Positions 51,556-60,692 of a stretch of DNA of 64,000 nucleotides are shown here, in pieces. The stretch covers positions 1,700,720-1,764,719 of the forward strand of contig NZ_JAJKFT010000010.1 in assembly GCF_020966755.1 (NCBI RefSeq), read 5' to 3'. Source of the DNA: Blastopirellula sediminis (GTDB lineage Bacteria > Planctomycetota > Planctomycetia > Pirellulales > Pirellulaceae). The number at the start of each line of letters is the position of its first letter. Position 1 is the stretch's first letter. Made by a program: the position numbers and the translations under genes. The notes below the pieces were generated by a model. It searched no databases and was not told the origin of the DNA. It was given only the letters and a program-made list of their open reading frames with translations.

Positions 51556-51885
51556 CTAACCCGGCGAACCATCCGGACGCACTCGGCAAATGGCGCAGCG
51601 GACGTTGGTGATCGGCCATTTGCGATCACATTTCGGACAGCGCCATTTCTCGAGTTGATCTTGGAAGTCGGTGATTGCGCTGTAGTCGTACTTGTCTCCG
51701 CACTCGAGGCAACGGATGCCGGTCTCCGCTTCTCGACTTGCGATCGGGAAGTCAAAGAGGTAGTAGTAGGTTTTACTCCGACACTCCACGTAGGTCGTAT
51801 TCTTTCGACAGGTTGGACAGTGAAACTTTCCCTGGTGGGATGTCGTTTCTTCTCGGGTTGTCCGGCCGAAGATGTTTGTCGACAT
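51556..51885 (-). CDS. Zinc-ribbon protein, function unknown
   Basis: 109 residues with four CxxC pairs: FHCPTCRKNT, GIRCLECGDKY, WRCPKCDRKW and VRCAICRVRP. Two zinc ribbons could form. A YYYLFDFPIA segment between the first two pairs is typical of zinc-ribbon-15-like proteins. There is no signal peptide. It ends 78 nt after the VWA gene and starts close to the gene at 51936-52271, which may be co-transcribed. Confidence 0.72.
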   Translation of the reverse strand: MSTNIFGRTTREETTSHQGKFHCPTCRKNTTYVECRSKTYYYLFDFPIASREAETGIRCLECGDKYDYSAITDFQDQLEKWRCPKCDRKWPITNVRCAICRVRPDGSPG

Positions 51886-51935
51886 GCTGTTCCTTCCCGT
51901 AACGATGGAATGCGTCTCGCGCGTAAAGAGCGACT

Positions 51936-52271
51936 CTATTCGTCGTCCTCGTCATCCTCCTCATCATTCCACGTCACCATGTCCCCAAAGCAAACTTCCC
52001 CAGTGCGAATCGCTTTCTGGCGGAGTTTGGCGTGGACCGTTTGATCTTCCGGGGTCCAGTCGAACGAGTCGTACAGTAAGCACCACTCGATGTTGACCAA
52101 CTCGAGGTTCTGCTCGGCGACGGCGTTCTCGAACATCGTGACCGCTTCGTAGAAGTTGCCGCTGGGGACGAAGCAGTGGGTGAAGATGCCGGAGACTTCT
52201 TCCGGATTGAAGGCGCTGTCGGCGGTCGGTTTCAGTTCGACCATCAGAAAGTAGGTAGCAGGTTCAGACAA
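51936..52271 (-). CDS. Small acidic protein of unknown function
   Basis: 111 residues from the TTG at 52271 (AGGAACCGTCCG upstream; protein LSEPATYFLMVELKPTADSA); an ATG nine codons later at 52244 is the alternative. The sequence has alternating strands and helices (GNFYEAVTMFENAVAEQNLE; LVNIEWCLLYDSFDWTPED) and ends in an acidic run. I do not recognise the family. Codon use is normal, so it is probably real. Confidence 0.6.
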   Translation of the reverse strand: MSEPATYFLMVELKPTADSAFNPEEVSGIFTHCFVPSGNFYEAVTMFENAVAEQNLELVNIEWCLLYDSFDWTPEDQTVHAKLRQKAIRTGEVCFGDMVTWNDEEDDEDDE

Positions 52272-52342
52272 CGGACGGTTCCTAGAGGTGTCGACGGGGA
52301 AAGTTCGCCGCCGACATCGTAGCACCCGCCTAGGTCGTCTCG

Positions 52343-52963
52343 CTACACGGCATAGCGGCTCAGGAACATCTCGACGGTCGAGTCGATCACGCGCTTCCGC
52401 ACTTCTGGCGAAGGTTGCGGCTCGAGTCCGACCGCTTGCGGCCAGAAGGTGAACGTTTGCAGCAGCCCGCAGAACTGGGCGGCGGCGAATTCGCAGTCGT
52501 CGATCTTCAGCTTGCCGTCGGCGACCGCTTCTTCCAGCCAACGGACCAGGCGGACGCGGAACCGCTTTTGATCGCCGATCGTCTGCTGCGCCAGTTCCGG
52601 CGCCATCAGGAAGCGGGAGAGCGTGACGCGGACCAAACCCTGGAAGCTGTCGGAAGTGAACAGTTCGGTAACCCGATGCGCCTTTTCGGTCAGCTGGTCG
52701 ACCAGCGAACGGTCGGCCTGGTAGTCGAAGTCAGGCATCTTTTCGGTCGCGTCGAGCAGTTCCTGGACGATCGCCAGGAAGAGGGCGTCCTTGCTCTCAA
52801 AGTGGTTGTAGACCGTCCGTTTGCTCACTTCGGCCGTCTCGGCGATCTTGTTCATGCTGGTGTTATCGAAGCCGCAGGCCTCGAATTCTTTCACCGCCGC
52901 GGCCACGATCGCCGCGCGCTTTCGATCAGTCAGACGGGTTTCCGCAGGGAGCTCGAGAGACAA
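52343..52963 (-). CDS. TetR/AcrR-family transcriptional regulator
   Basis: 206 residues. The N-terminal HTH (KRAAIVAAAVKEFEACGFDN, TSMNKIAETAEVSKRTVYNH, FESKDALFLAIVQELL) is canonical. The C-terminal ligand domain resembles the AcrR/TetR_C group (FTSDSFQGLVRVTLSRFLMA). It is divergent from the RND efflux operon, with a near-perfect palindrome between them, so it very likely represses that operon and itself. Confidence 0.94.
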   Translation of the reverse strand: MSLELPAETRLTDRKRAAIVAAAVKEFEACGFDNTSMNKIAETAEVSKRTVYNHFESKDALFLAIVQELLDATEKMPDFDYQADRSLVDQLTEKAHRVTELFTSDSFQGLVRVTLSRFLMAPELAQQTIGDQKRFRVRLVRWLEEAVADGKLKIDDCEFAAAQFCGLLQTFTFWPQAVGLEPQPSPEVRKRVIDSTVEMFLSRYAV

Positions 52964-53005
52964 ACTTACACCTTGGGGTTTACTTTTTGGGGTGAACGTC
53001 TAAAC

Positions 53006-53021
53006 TATACCGATCGGTTTA
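53006..53021. promoter_or_regulatory. TetR-type operator in the efflux-operon promoter region
   Basis: TATACCGATCGGTTTA is palindromic at 14 of 16 positions around ACCGATCGGT. It lies 42 nt before the TetR start and 37 nt before the adaptor gene start, well placed to control both divergent promoters. Confidence 0.65.
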
Positions 53022-53058
53022 CTTTTCGGCAAGTTTGGATGCAAACTAAGGCGTCGTT

Positions 53059-54795
53059 ATGGCCTTTACCCGCATTTTATCGCATTTACCGGCTTTCGTC
53101 GCTGTTGCTGGCCTCTTGGTCGGCGGAGTTTTCGGCTGTTCGCAGCAGCCGGAAGCGGTCGAAGTCCGCAAGCCGCCGCGGCCGGTCTCGACCATGACCC
53201 TGACTACAACGCGTCCTGGGGTCGCTTCGGAGGTAACCGGATCGGTCGTTTCTTGGAAAACGGAGCAAATTGGCTTCGAGGTCCCTGGCCGAGTCAGCCA
53301 GGTAATCGAGCCGAACGAACAGATCGAAGGGCGGATCGTCGCCCAGAATGGGGAGACCCATTTGTTGTCGGAGGGAACCCCTCTGGCGCGACTGGACGAC
53401 GAGCGACTGCGGATTGCGGTCGAATCGGCTAAGGCCGCCGTTGAGGTGAGCCGTCGTCAGATTGACGCGGTGCAGGTCGACATCGAGCAGCGGATTCCGG
53501 CCAGCATCGCCGCCGTCGAAGCGGAAAAGAAACTGGCCGAGATCGAACTAGCCCGCACGCAGAAGCTGTTCGACAAGTCGGCCAGCACGCAGGCGAATCT
53601 CGATCAGGCGACTACCAATATGGCGACCGCCGAAGCGAATCTGGCCCGCTCGAAAGCGGAACTCGCCGCGCGTCATGCCGAACTCCGTTCGCTCGAAGCG
53701 CAAACGCTGCAAGCCGAACAACAATTGGCCGACGCCGAGCGAAATCTGAAAGACGCCGTCCTCTACAGCTCATTCCGGGGACAAGTCGCCAAGACTCACG
53801 TCTTGCCTGGCAGCTACGTCGCGGCCGGCGATCCGGTCGTCACGGTGCAACTGATGGATCCGGTCTCGGTCGAGTTTGAACTTTCCGCCGCGGCGTCGCG
53901 CAAGTTCCAGCATGGGGACTCGCTTCGCGTTTACACCATCAATCCGGCGCAGCAGCGAAAAGATCTCTGCGGCTTCGTCTATCTGACCGACGCTGTCGCC
54001 GATCCGCAGACCCGCACCTTCACCGTAAAACTGCTGGCGCGGAACGAAGAAGTGCAGATGGCGCCGCCAACGGAACTGCAAGGACACCCGGTCGCGCGAA
54101 CGGTTGATCTCTGGCCAATGAACATCGGCCCGATCTTAAGCGGCGACAAGCGGCTCTTCGTCGAAGAGGAGTCGATCCATCATGACGCGCAAGGCGCCTT
54201 CGTCTGGAAGGCGACCAATCGGCACATGGGAGAAATCTCCGACAACAAGAATCGAGTGCTGACCGTCGAGAAGATCCGCGTCGCCGCCCAACCGGTCAGC
54301 GTTCCGTTTCTGGGGAATTGGCACTTTGTGCCGGTCACGATTCAAAGCGATCAAAACTTTGACCCCGAACGCGACCTGATCGCCGGTAAGTTGATTGTCG
54401 AAGGGCAAAAGCCGGACGATTGGAACGGCGACAAGCTCCTTTACGATCGCGGCGGTTGGCTGCTGCGGCCGGGCGATCTGGTTCGGGTCGAACTGTCGGA
54501 CGAATCGAACGAAGCGGGGCTTTACGTCCCGATGAAGGCGATCCGCCATGCCGGCGATCAGGCGGCGGTCTTCGTCGTCGATCGCAGCAATCCGGATCGT
54601 CTGATCGCGCGCAAGGTTCTGGTGACGATCGCTACGGCCGATGAGACGTTGCGTTCGGACGCCGCGCTGCAGCGGATCGAACCGGAAGAGCCGGGCGCGT
54701 TGGCGTCTGGCGCCGAGTTGGTCGTCGAAGGGACCCATTATCTGGTCGACGGGGATGAGATCGTCGTCATCAAAAAGCCAGGAGCCGCCGAGTGA
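53059..54795 (+). CDS. RND efflux periplasmic adaptor (membrane fusion protein)
   Basis: 578 residues, longer than the usual 350-420. The N-terminal segment (SHLPAFVAVAGLLVGGVFGC) has a lipobox-like FGC. The hairpin-barrel layout is clear: lipoyl half-motif, a coiled coil at about residues 115-240 (AEKKLAEIELARTQKLFDKS; ANLARSKAELAARHAELRSL), second lipoyl half (LYSSFRGQVAKTHVLPGSYV) and beta-barrel (VSVEFELSAAASRKF). The extra C-terminal ~150 residues form an extended barrel region. Its stop codon overlaps the RND start by 4 nt. Confidence 0.93.
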   Translation: MAFTRILSHLPAFVAVAGLLVGGVFGCSQQPEAVEVRKPPRPVSTMTLTTTRPGVASEVTGSVVSWKTEQIGFEVPGRVSQVIEPNEQIEGRIVAQNGETHLLSEGTPLARLDDERLRIAVESAKAAVEVSRRQIDAVQVDIEQRIPASIAAVEAEKKLAEIELARTQKLFDKSASTQANLDQATTNMATAEANLARSKAELAARHAELRSLEAQTLQAEQQLADAERNLKDAVLYSSFRGQVAKTHVLPGSYVAAGDPVVTVQLMDPVSVEFELSAAASRKFQHGDSLRVYTINPAQQRKDLCGFVYLTDAVADPQTRTFTVKLLARNEEVQMAPPTELQGHPVARTVDLWPMNIGPILSGDKRLFVEEESIHHDAQGAFVWKATNRHMGEISDNKNRVLTVEKIRVAAQPVSVPFLGNWHFVPVTIQSDQNFDPERDLIAGKLIVEGQKPDDWNGDKLLYDRGGWLLRPGDLVRVELSDESNEAGLYVPMKAIRHAGDQAAVFVVDRSNPDRLIARKVLVTIATADETLRSDAALQRIEPEEPGALASGAELVVEGTHYLVDGDEIVVIKKPGAAE

Positions 54796-57700
54796 ACTAT
54801 CTACCTGAATTCGCCATCAAGCGGCCGACGGTGGTCGTGTCGATCGTGCTGATGACGGTCATCTGGGGGATCGTCAGCTTCATGACGATGCCCCGCCGCG
54901 AAGATCCGGAGTTCACGATCAAGGTTTGCGTCGTCGCCACGCAGTGGAGCGGCGCGTCGGCGCAGAAGGTCGAAGAGCTGATTACTGATCCGCTGGAAGA
55001 AGCGATCGACGGCCTCGAAGAGGTGAAGCTGATTCGCTCGACTTCGAGCAACGGGCTGTCGACGATCTTCGTCGAGCTGGAAGATTCGCTCCCCAGCAGC
55101 AAGGTCGACGACATCTGGGACAAGGTCCGCGCCCGCGTTCGCAACGTCCAGATGCCGGAACCGAACATCGAGCCGTTCGTCAACGACGAGTTCACCGACA
55201 CCAACATCATTTTGTTCGCGGTCCATCAAAAGCCGCTCGACGGCGCGACCGAAATCGATCCGGCCTACGCCTACACGCCGCGCGACTTGGATATCTATTC
55301 CGAGCAGATCCGCGACGAGTTGCGTTTGCTGCCCGGCGTCGCCAAGGTCGATCGCTTTGGCGTTTTGGACGAAGCGATTTATATCGAAACCGATGCGGGC
55401 ACCTGGTCGAAGTTGGGACTTACTTCGACGCAGCTCATGCAGCTGGTGGCTGCCCGCAATATCGTCGCCCCCGGCGGAACGATTGACGCCGATGACGGCC
55501 GTTTCTACGTGAAGCCGGGGGGCGAATTTGACGCGGTGCAAGAGCTTGACTCGATCATCGCCGCTCTTTCGCCGACCGACAGCGCCGCCAACCATGTCTA
55601 TCTCGATAGCCTGGGGATGAGCGTGCGGCGCGACTATATCGATCCTCCTCCGCGGATCTGCCGTTACGGCGATACCGAGCTGGAGCAGACGGCGGTGGTC
55701 GTGGCGGTGACGATGAAGTCAGGCTCGAACATCATCGACATCTGCGACTCGGCCAAAGCGAAGGTCGATCAGATGCAGAATGTCGCCGGCCTGTTGCCGC
55801 CCGATCTCGGCGTGACGATTATCTCGGACCAGTCGGACAGCGTCAAAGGACGTATCCGCGACGTGATCGTCAATATTATCGAAGCGATCCTGATCGTGAT
55901 CGTCGTGGTCTACCTGGTGGTCGGTTTCCGGACCGCCGCGGTGATGGCGGCCAACATTCCGTTCGTCGTGCTGTCGTCGATCGGCGTGATCACGCTGTTT
56001 AACGTGCAGCTGGAGCAGATGTCGCTGGCGTCGATGATCATCGCGCTCGGCCTGTTGGTCGACAATGCGGTGCAGATCTGCGATCAGGCCCGCACCAATC
56101 AAATGGCCGGGATGTCGCCGGTCGAGGCGGCGGTCTCCGGCGCCCAGATGCTTGGCGCGTCGATGCTGAACGGAACGTTGACGACGATCGCGGCCTTCGT
56201 GCCGATGCTGATCGCGCTGGACGGCGCCAACCGCGAGTTCATCTACGGCTTACCGATCACGTTGTCGGTGATGCTGGGGATCAGCTGGATCTTGGCGATG
56301 ACCTTCTGCGTGATCCTGGCCGCCGCGTTCATCCGGGCGCCGAAAGATCTGAATAACCCGACCGCGCCGATTCCGTGGCTGATGGCCTGGTGTGCGAAGC
56401 GGTTCCGCAAGGGAGGGAAGCCCCACTCCGAAGGGCATGGCTTCATTTACGAGACTTACGCTTGGCTCGGCCGATTCGCGCTGCGGTACAAGTTCGCCAC
56501 GATCGGGCTGTCGGTTTTGGTGCTGATCTTGGCGATGCGTCTGCCGGTCGGGAGCGAGTTCTTCCCGCTGACCGAACGCGATCAGTTTGTCGTCGAAGTC
56601 TGGCTGCCGGAGATCGCGACGATCGAACAGACCGACGCCGTCGCCAAGCAGGTCGAAGGGATGATCCGCAAACTTTCGCCGTATGTGGATGACGAAGGGA
56701 ACGAGCGACAGCGCCTGGCTGCAATGCGAACGCTGGTCGGCGGCGGCGGTTCGCGCTGGTATCTCTCGTGGGAGCCGGAGCCGCGGAAACCGAACTACGC
56801 CGAGATCCTGGTCCACACCACCGACGGCAAACGAACGCATGAGTTCGCCGAAAAGTTGCGAGCGGTCGCGCGAGAGGGAGATGAATCGCTGGGACTTCAG
56901 CCGATCGCCGGCGCTCGGGTGGTGCCGATCGAAATGTTCCTCGGTCCGCCGGCCGATCCGGTGGTGATGCGCGTCGTCGGCGATGGGTTCGCCGATATGA
57001 ATCGTTTGCATGCGGCCGCCGATCGCGTGAAAGCGATGGTCGAAGCGCAGCCGGAGACGTGGGACGTGAACGACTCGTGGGGCGTCGAAGGGTACCAGTT
57101 GCGGGTCAACGTCGATCCCGACAAGGCGAGCTTGTCGCAGGTCGGCAATTCGCAGATCGCCGAAACGCTGAACGCCTACTACTCGGGACGCTTGCTCACT
57201 ACCTTCCGCGAAGGGGATCACCAGGTGCCGGTCTATTTCCGGCTGCAACCGGAAGGGCGGCGTTCGATCGCCGATATAGAGTCGGCCTACGTCGAAGGGG
57301 ATATCGGCAAGGTTCCGCTCTCAGCGGTGGCGAGCGTCGCCGCGACCTGGGAGCCGGCGATCATCGATCGTCGCGACATGAACCGAACGATCGAAGTCCG
57401 CTCGCGGGTCGAACCGGGCGCCTCCGGAAACGACATCACGATGCGAGTGATGAACTCGCCGGAGATGCAAGAGTTGCAGGCCCATTTGCCGCCGGGCTTT
57501 CGGGTGGAGATCGGCGGCGCCATGGAAGAGTCGCTGAAGGCCCAAGGGAAGATGCTCAAATCGTTCGGGCTGTCGTTCGTGGTGATCATCCTGCTGCTGA
57601 TCGTTCAGTTCAACAGTCTCTCGAAGATGTTGGTGATCGTTGCGACCTTGCCGCTGGCGATGATCGGCTCGATCTTCGGGTTGTGGGTGACGTCGAATCC

Positions 57701-58115
57701 GCTCGGCTTTATGCCGCAGCTCGGGGTGTTGTCGCTGTTCGGCATCGTGCTGAACGCCGGCATCATCTACATGGAGTTCGCTGACATCGTTCTGCGGGAA
57801 CGCGCAGAAAAAGGAAACGGCGACGGGCCGATCCTCGGTTTAACGAAGCCGGAGTTCCGGGCGGCGCTGGTCGAAGCGGGGCGTCAACGTTTGATGCCGA
57901 TCTTCTTGACCACGGCGACGACGGTCGGCGGTTTGTTCCCGCTGGCGCTGGCCGGCGGACCGCTCTGGGAAGGGATGGCCTGGCTGATGATTTACGGCTT
58001 GATGGTGGCGACGCTGCTGACGCTGTTCGTAATACCCGCACTTTACGCCGTAGTAATCGAAACCTTCGGAGTCAGACCATTTTCTATCAAAGGAACTCCA
58101 AGTCCCTCCGAATAG
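54792..58115 (+). CDS. RND efflux pump permease (AcrB/HAE1 type)
   Basis: 1107 residues from the GTG at 54792. RND signatures are present: FAIKRPTVVVSIVLMTVIWG, PRREDPEFTIKVCVV, WSGASAQKVEELITDPLEEA, a second-helix region VVYLVVGFRTAAVMAANIPF and LGLLVDNAVQICDQARTNQM (the proton-relay Asp pair, LVDNAV). The second half repeats the fold (LKSFGLSFVVIILLLIVQFN; MEFADIVLRERAEKGNG). It probably exports small hydrophobic compounds with the upstream adaptor; the outer-membrane factor is not in this window. The pair is probably repressed by the divergent TetR protein. Confidence 0.95.
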   Translation: MNYLPEFAIKRPTVVVSIVLMTVIWGIVSFMTMPRREDPEFTIKVCVVATQWSGASAQKVEELITDPLEEAIDGLEEVKLIRSTSSNGLSTIFVELEDSLPSSKVDDIWDKVRARVRNVQMPEPNIEPFVNDEFTDTNIILFAVHQKPLDGATEIDPAYAYTPRDLDIYSEQIRDELRLLPGVAKVDRFGVLDEAIYIETDAGTWSKLGLTSTQLMQLVAARNIVAPGGTIDADDGRFYVKPGGEFDAVQELDSIIAALSPTDSAANHVYLDSLGMSVRRDYIDPPPRICRYGDTELEQTAVVVAVTMKSGSNIIDICDSAKAKVDQMQNVAGLLPPDLGVTIISDQSDSVKGRIRDVIVNIIEAILIVIVVVYLVVGFRTAAVMAANIPFVVLSSIGVITLFNVQLEQMSLASMIIALGLLVDNAVQICDQARTNQMAGMSPVEAAVSGAQMLGASMLNGTLTTIAAFVPMLIALDGANREFIYGLPITLSVMLGISWILAMTFCVILAAAFIRAPKDLNNPTAPIPWLMAWCAKRFRKGGKPHSEGHGFIYETYAWLGRFALRYKFATIGLSVLVLILAMRLPVGSEFFPLTERDQFVVEVWLPEIATIEQTDAVAKQVEGMIRKLSPYVDDEGNERQRLAAMRTLVGGGGSRWYLSWEPEPRKPNYAEILVHTTDGKRTHEFAEKLRAVAREGDESLGLQPIAGARVVPIEMFLGPPADPVVMRVVGDGFADMNRLHAAADRVKAMVEAQPETWDVNDSWGVEGYQLRVNVDPDKASLSQVGNSQIAETLNAYYSGRLLTTFREGDHQVPVYFRLQPEGRRSIADIESAYVEGDIGKVPLSAVASVAATWEPAIIDRRDMNRTIEVRSRVEPGASGNDITMRVMNSPEMQELQAHLPPGFRVEIGGAMEESLKAQGKMLKSFGLSFVVIILLLIVQFNSLSKMLVIVATLPLAMIGSIFGLWVTSNPLGFMPQLGVLSLFGIVLNAGIIYMEFADIVLRERAEKGNGDGPILGLTKPEFRAALVEAGRQRLMPIFLTTATTVGGLFPLALAGGPLWEGMAWLMIYGLMVATLLTLFVIPALYAVVIETFGVRPFSIKGTPSPSE

Positions 58116-58163
58116 CTCAACAGAATGAAGAAGGCGGAAGTTCGCCTCGGCGAACCATGCGAG

Positions 58164-58206
58164 AGAAGGCCCAAGTCACTGCCTCGACGAGGGCCTTCTT
58201 CTTTTT
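58164..58206 (+). terminator. Intrinsic terminator after the RND operon
   Basis: AGAAGGCCC and GGGCCTTCT arms with an 18-nt loop followed by TCTTTTT, about 50 nt after the stop codon. Confidence 0.8.
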
Positions 58207-58220
58207 CGAATGGGCCGATA

Positions 58221-58344
58221 GTAGCCCGAAGCGCAAGCGAGGGAAATGCGAACGCAAGCAAACGCCAAGTAGAGAAGCGTTTGGAAGCGACGGTCTCGTA
58301 TCGACTTTGCCGAACGCATTTCCCTCGCTTGCGCTTCGGGCTAC
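58221..58344. repeat. Complete family-A inverted-repeat element
   Basis: Arms GTAGCCCGAAGCGCAAGCGA then GGGAAATGCG (58221-58250) and the inverse complement at 58315-58344 are perfect. The core differs from the copies at 41895 and 45776. Convergent genes flank it. Confidence 0.88.
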
Positions 58345-58377
58345 TAATGGGAGGGAGAGACGGAACGCACTGCGCAC

Positions 58378-58408
58378 AAAAAAGCACGGCGAGCGGAACT
58401 CGTCGTGC
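58378..58408 (-). terminator. Intrinsic terminator of the toroid protein gene at 58439
   Basis: Reverse strand: GCACGACGAG-TTCCG-CTCGCCGTGC followed by six Ts, about 30 nt after the stop codon. Confidence 0.88.
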
Positions 58409-58438
58409 TCTTCTGCAACGTCAGCTTGGGGCAGCGCG

Positions 58439-59560
58439 TTATTTGGCCTGGCAATCGGCCAGGGCCAGCAGGGCGAACGAAGTCGCCAGGTTGGCGTCTC
58501 CTTCCATCCACTGGGTGTTGCTATTGGCCCACGAGCCGTCGGCCTGCTGGCGTTTGGCCAGTTCGGCGATCAGCTCTTTTCGCCAGTCATGAGCGACGCC
58601 GGCGGCGTCGGTGATGGTCGGTTCGCCAAACGCGTCGAGCGCCTTGGCGAAGGTTTGGTAGTAGTAGAAGACGCCGGCTTGTCCCATGCCGGGATTGGCC
58701 GAGACGTCGAAGTTCTTCTTCACGTATTCCAGCACCGCTTGGACCCGCGGATCGTTCTTGTCGACGCCGGCGTAGACCATGCTCTTCAGCCCGGCGTAAC
58801 CCATCGACCCGTAGCTGCGCAGTCCGCCGTCCGGCGTGCCGCGATCCCCTTGATCGCCGCTGACGGCCGGGGTGTAGTAGAAGCCGCCGTCGTTCACCTT
58901 GCCGGCGAACTTGGTGGTGTTGTACTTGCTTTCAAGGTTCTGGCAGCGGCTGACGAAGATCAGCGCCTTTTGAATCGCTTCGTCATCTTCCTTGGCGCCG
59001 CTCGAAACGAGCGCGTCGACCAGGAACGCGGTGTTCGACAGGTCAGGGCGAGTCTTGCCGCTGTAGCCGGAGCCGCCGTAGTTCATGTCTTCTTCGCCGA
59101 TGCCGTCGGTGTCGGTGATCTGCACTCCGCGGACGAACTTCTCGGCGTTCTTCACGATCTCGTCGTACTTGCCATCTTTGTTCGCCTTGTTGAAGCACAT
59201 CAGGGCGATGCAGGTTTCGTAGTTCTTCAGCCGACCGTTCGCGGCGTAAACGCCTCCGTCGTCGCGAACCGCTTTTTCGAGATAAGCGAGACTCTTGGCG
59301 ACGGCTGGATCGCTGACGCCGCGGCCATGTTCCAGCAGCGCGAGCGTCGCCAGAGCGGTTGGGCCGATCCCGATTTGCGAACTATAGGAACCATCGGCCG
59401 CTTGTTTGCTGGCGAGGTATTTCACCCCGTTGGCGACGACGGCGTCGTAGTCGGCGTCCGCGGCCGTTACTGCGCTCGGTGGACCAAACGTCAGCGTGAC
59501 GATTAGCAGCGGTAAGGCCGCGGCCAGAAACTTGCGACCAGCCAGGGGGTTTAGCGACAT
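58439..59560 (-). CDS. Secreted alpha/alpha-toroid (prenyltransferase/squalene-oxidase-like) protein
   Basis: 373 residues from the ATG at 59560, which has GGAGAACCTC just upstream; earlier ATGs at 59572 and 59593 are possible. A signal peptide (AAALPLLIVTLTFGPPSAVTA) is followed by repeats of about 50 residues with the toroid pattern: GVKYLASKQAADGSYSSQIG, SLAYLEKAVRDDGGVYAANG, LIFVSRCQNLESKYN, VLEYVKKNFDVSANPG and AELAKRQQADGSWANSNTQW. There is no terpene-cyclase DXDD motif, so cyclase activity is not predicted. Related to the N-terminal half of the protein at 42062. Confidence 0.87.
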   Translation of the reverse strand: MSLNPLAGRKFLAAALPLLIVTLTFGPPSAVTAADADYDAVVANGVKYLASKQAADGSYSSQIGIGPTALATLALLEHGRGVSDPAVAKSLAYLEKAVRDDGGVYAANGRLKNYETCIALMCFNKANKDGKYDEIVKNAEKFVRGVQITDTDGIGEEDMNYGGSGYSGKTRPDLSNTAFLVDALVSSGAKEDDEAIQKALIFVSRCQNLESKYNTTKFAGKVNDGGFYYTPAVSGDQGDRGTPDGGLRSYGSMGYAGLKSMVYAGVDKNDPRVQAVLEYVKKNFDVSANPGMGQAGVFYYYQTFAKALDAFGEPTITDAAGVAHDWRKELIAELAKRQQADGSWANSNTQWMEGDANLATSFALLALADCQAK

Positions 59561-59851
59561 GAGGTTCTCCATTGTGTAGCGCCGGGGATGCAAGCCAACC
59601 AGTCTGTAACTGCAATTGCCGCGCCAGGCCGGATATTCGTTACAAAGGGGGCGAAGCTCGAGTTAGCCTCTATATATTCATACCGCGCTCGTGGCTGTCG
59701 GTATTGGTTGTCGAAAGAAACGACAGTCCTGTCGGGGAGTTCGACAGCGGCGGAATTTGATTTTTCGTTTCGCCGGCAGGGCGTAACCTATGTTAGAGGA
59801 CCCCCTAGGGGAAACTGCGCATTCATGTCGTCGCCCACCGAAAGTAGAACC

Positions 59852-60466
59852 ATGTCTCGCTTTGCATTGCTCGCCGTCTTCGTCGCCGTTGGTTTGGGCG
59901 TCGCTCCGCTGTCGGCCGCCCAGCCTGATCCCGAGGTCGAATTGGTCGATGTCGATGAGCTCTATCAGTTTGGACAGTTGGCCGCGACGCTGGCCACCTA
60001 TAAGCCGAATCCGTATCTCTACCATGACGAAGCGATCAAGCTGCAACAGATCGCCAACTCGTTGGTGGGACGCGAAGTGGAGTTCACCGCTGGGGTGCGC
60101 AACTTCAAATGTGACGAAGTGCTGATCAACGTTTCCTGGACCGGGCGAACGCAGATTGCGATGGAGCACAAATACGCTCCGATGTTCGGCAACAACGAAA
60201 CGCTCGTTTACGAACCGATGCCGCGGCGCAACTTGTTTGTGCAGCCGGTCGGGTTGCGGATTGGGGACGAGATTCCGCTTTCGCTGGTCCGCAAATTGAA
60301 CGTCGGCGATGGGTTGGTCTTCCGCGGGACGATCGTTGCGGCGCCGACCTGGCTGACCTGCGACATGTTCGCTCCGCAGGTCGGCGTCGTGGTCGCCGAC
60401 TGGCGAGTCGTGGCGGCGAACCACAACGTGATCGAGATTGATCTCGAAACCAGCAATCCCAACTAG
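59852..60466 (+). CDS. Secreted protein of unknown function
   Basis: 204 residues from the ATG at 59852, which begins a signal peptide (MSRFALLAVFVAVGLGVAPL ending LSAAQ); an in-frame ATG at 59825 adds 9 residues. The mature part is one small beta-rich domain (EAIKLQQIANSLVGREVEFT; GVRNFKCDEVLINVSW; RRNLFVQPVGLRIGDEIPLS; GDGLVFRGTIVAAPTWLTCD). I do not recognise the family. It is divergent from the toroid gene at 58439. Confidence 0.75.
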   Translation: MSRFALLAVFVAVGLGVAPLSAAQPDPEVELVDVDELYQFGQLAATLATYKPNPYLYHDEAIKLQQIANSLVGREVEFTAGVRNFKCDEVLINVSWTGRTQIAMEHKYAPMFGNNETLVYEPMPRRNLFVQPVGLRIGDEIPLSLVRKLNVGDGLVFRGTIVAAPTWLTCDMFAPQVGVVVADWRVVAANHNVIEIDLETSNPN

Positions 60467-60692
60467 CCTTTTCCGGCGGAAGCCGACTTGGGGGACTGCT
60501 CCCCAAACCGCGCAATTATTTGCCGAGAGGGCGCGAAATAGCCGCTATCGAGGCGCAATTTTGCAAATCTTGCGGCAAGGCGTCGGTCGTTCGTCGAACC
60601 GTCGTAGTGTAAAATGAAGGGCTTGGGCGACCCTTGTGGGGCCCGTCTACGTACCAAGGCGAATTGTTCACTCTCAACCGGAACTGAGATTC

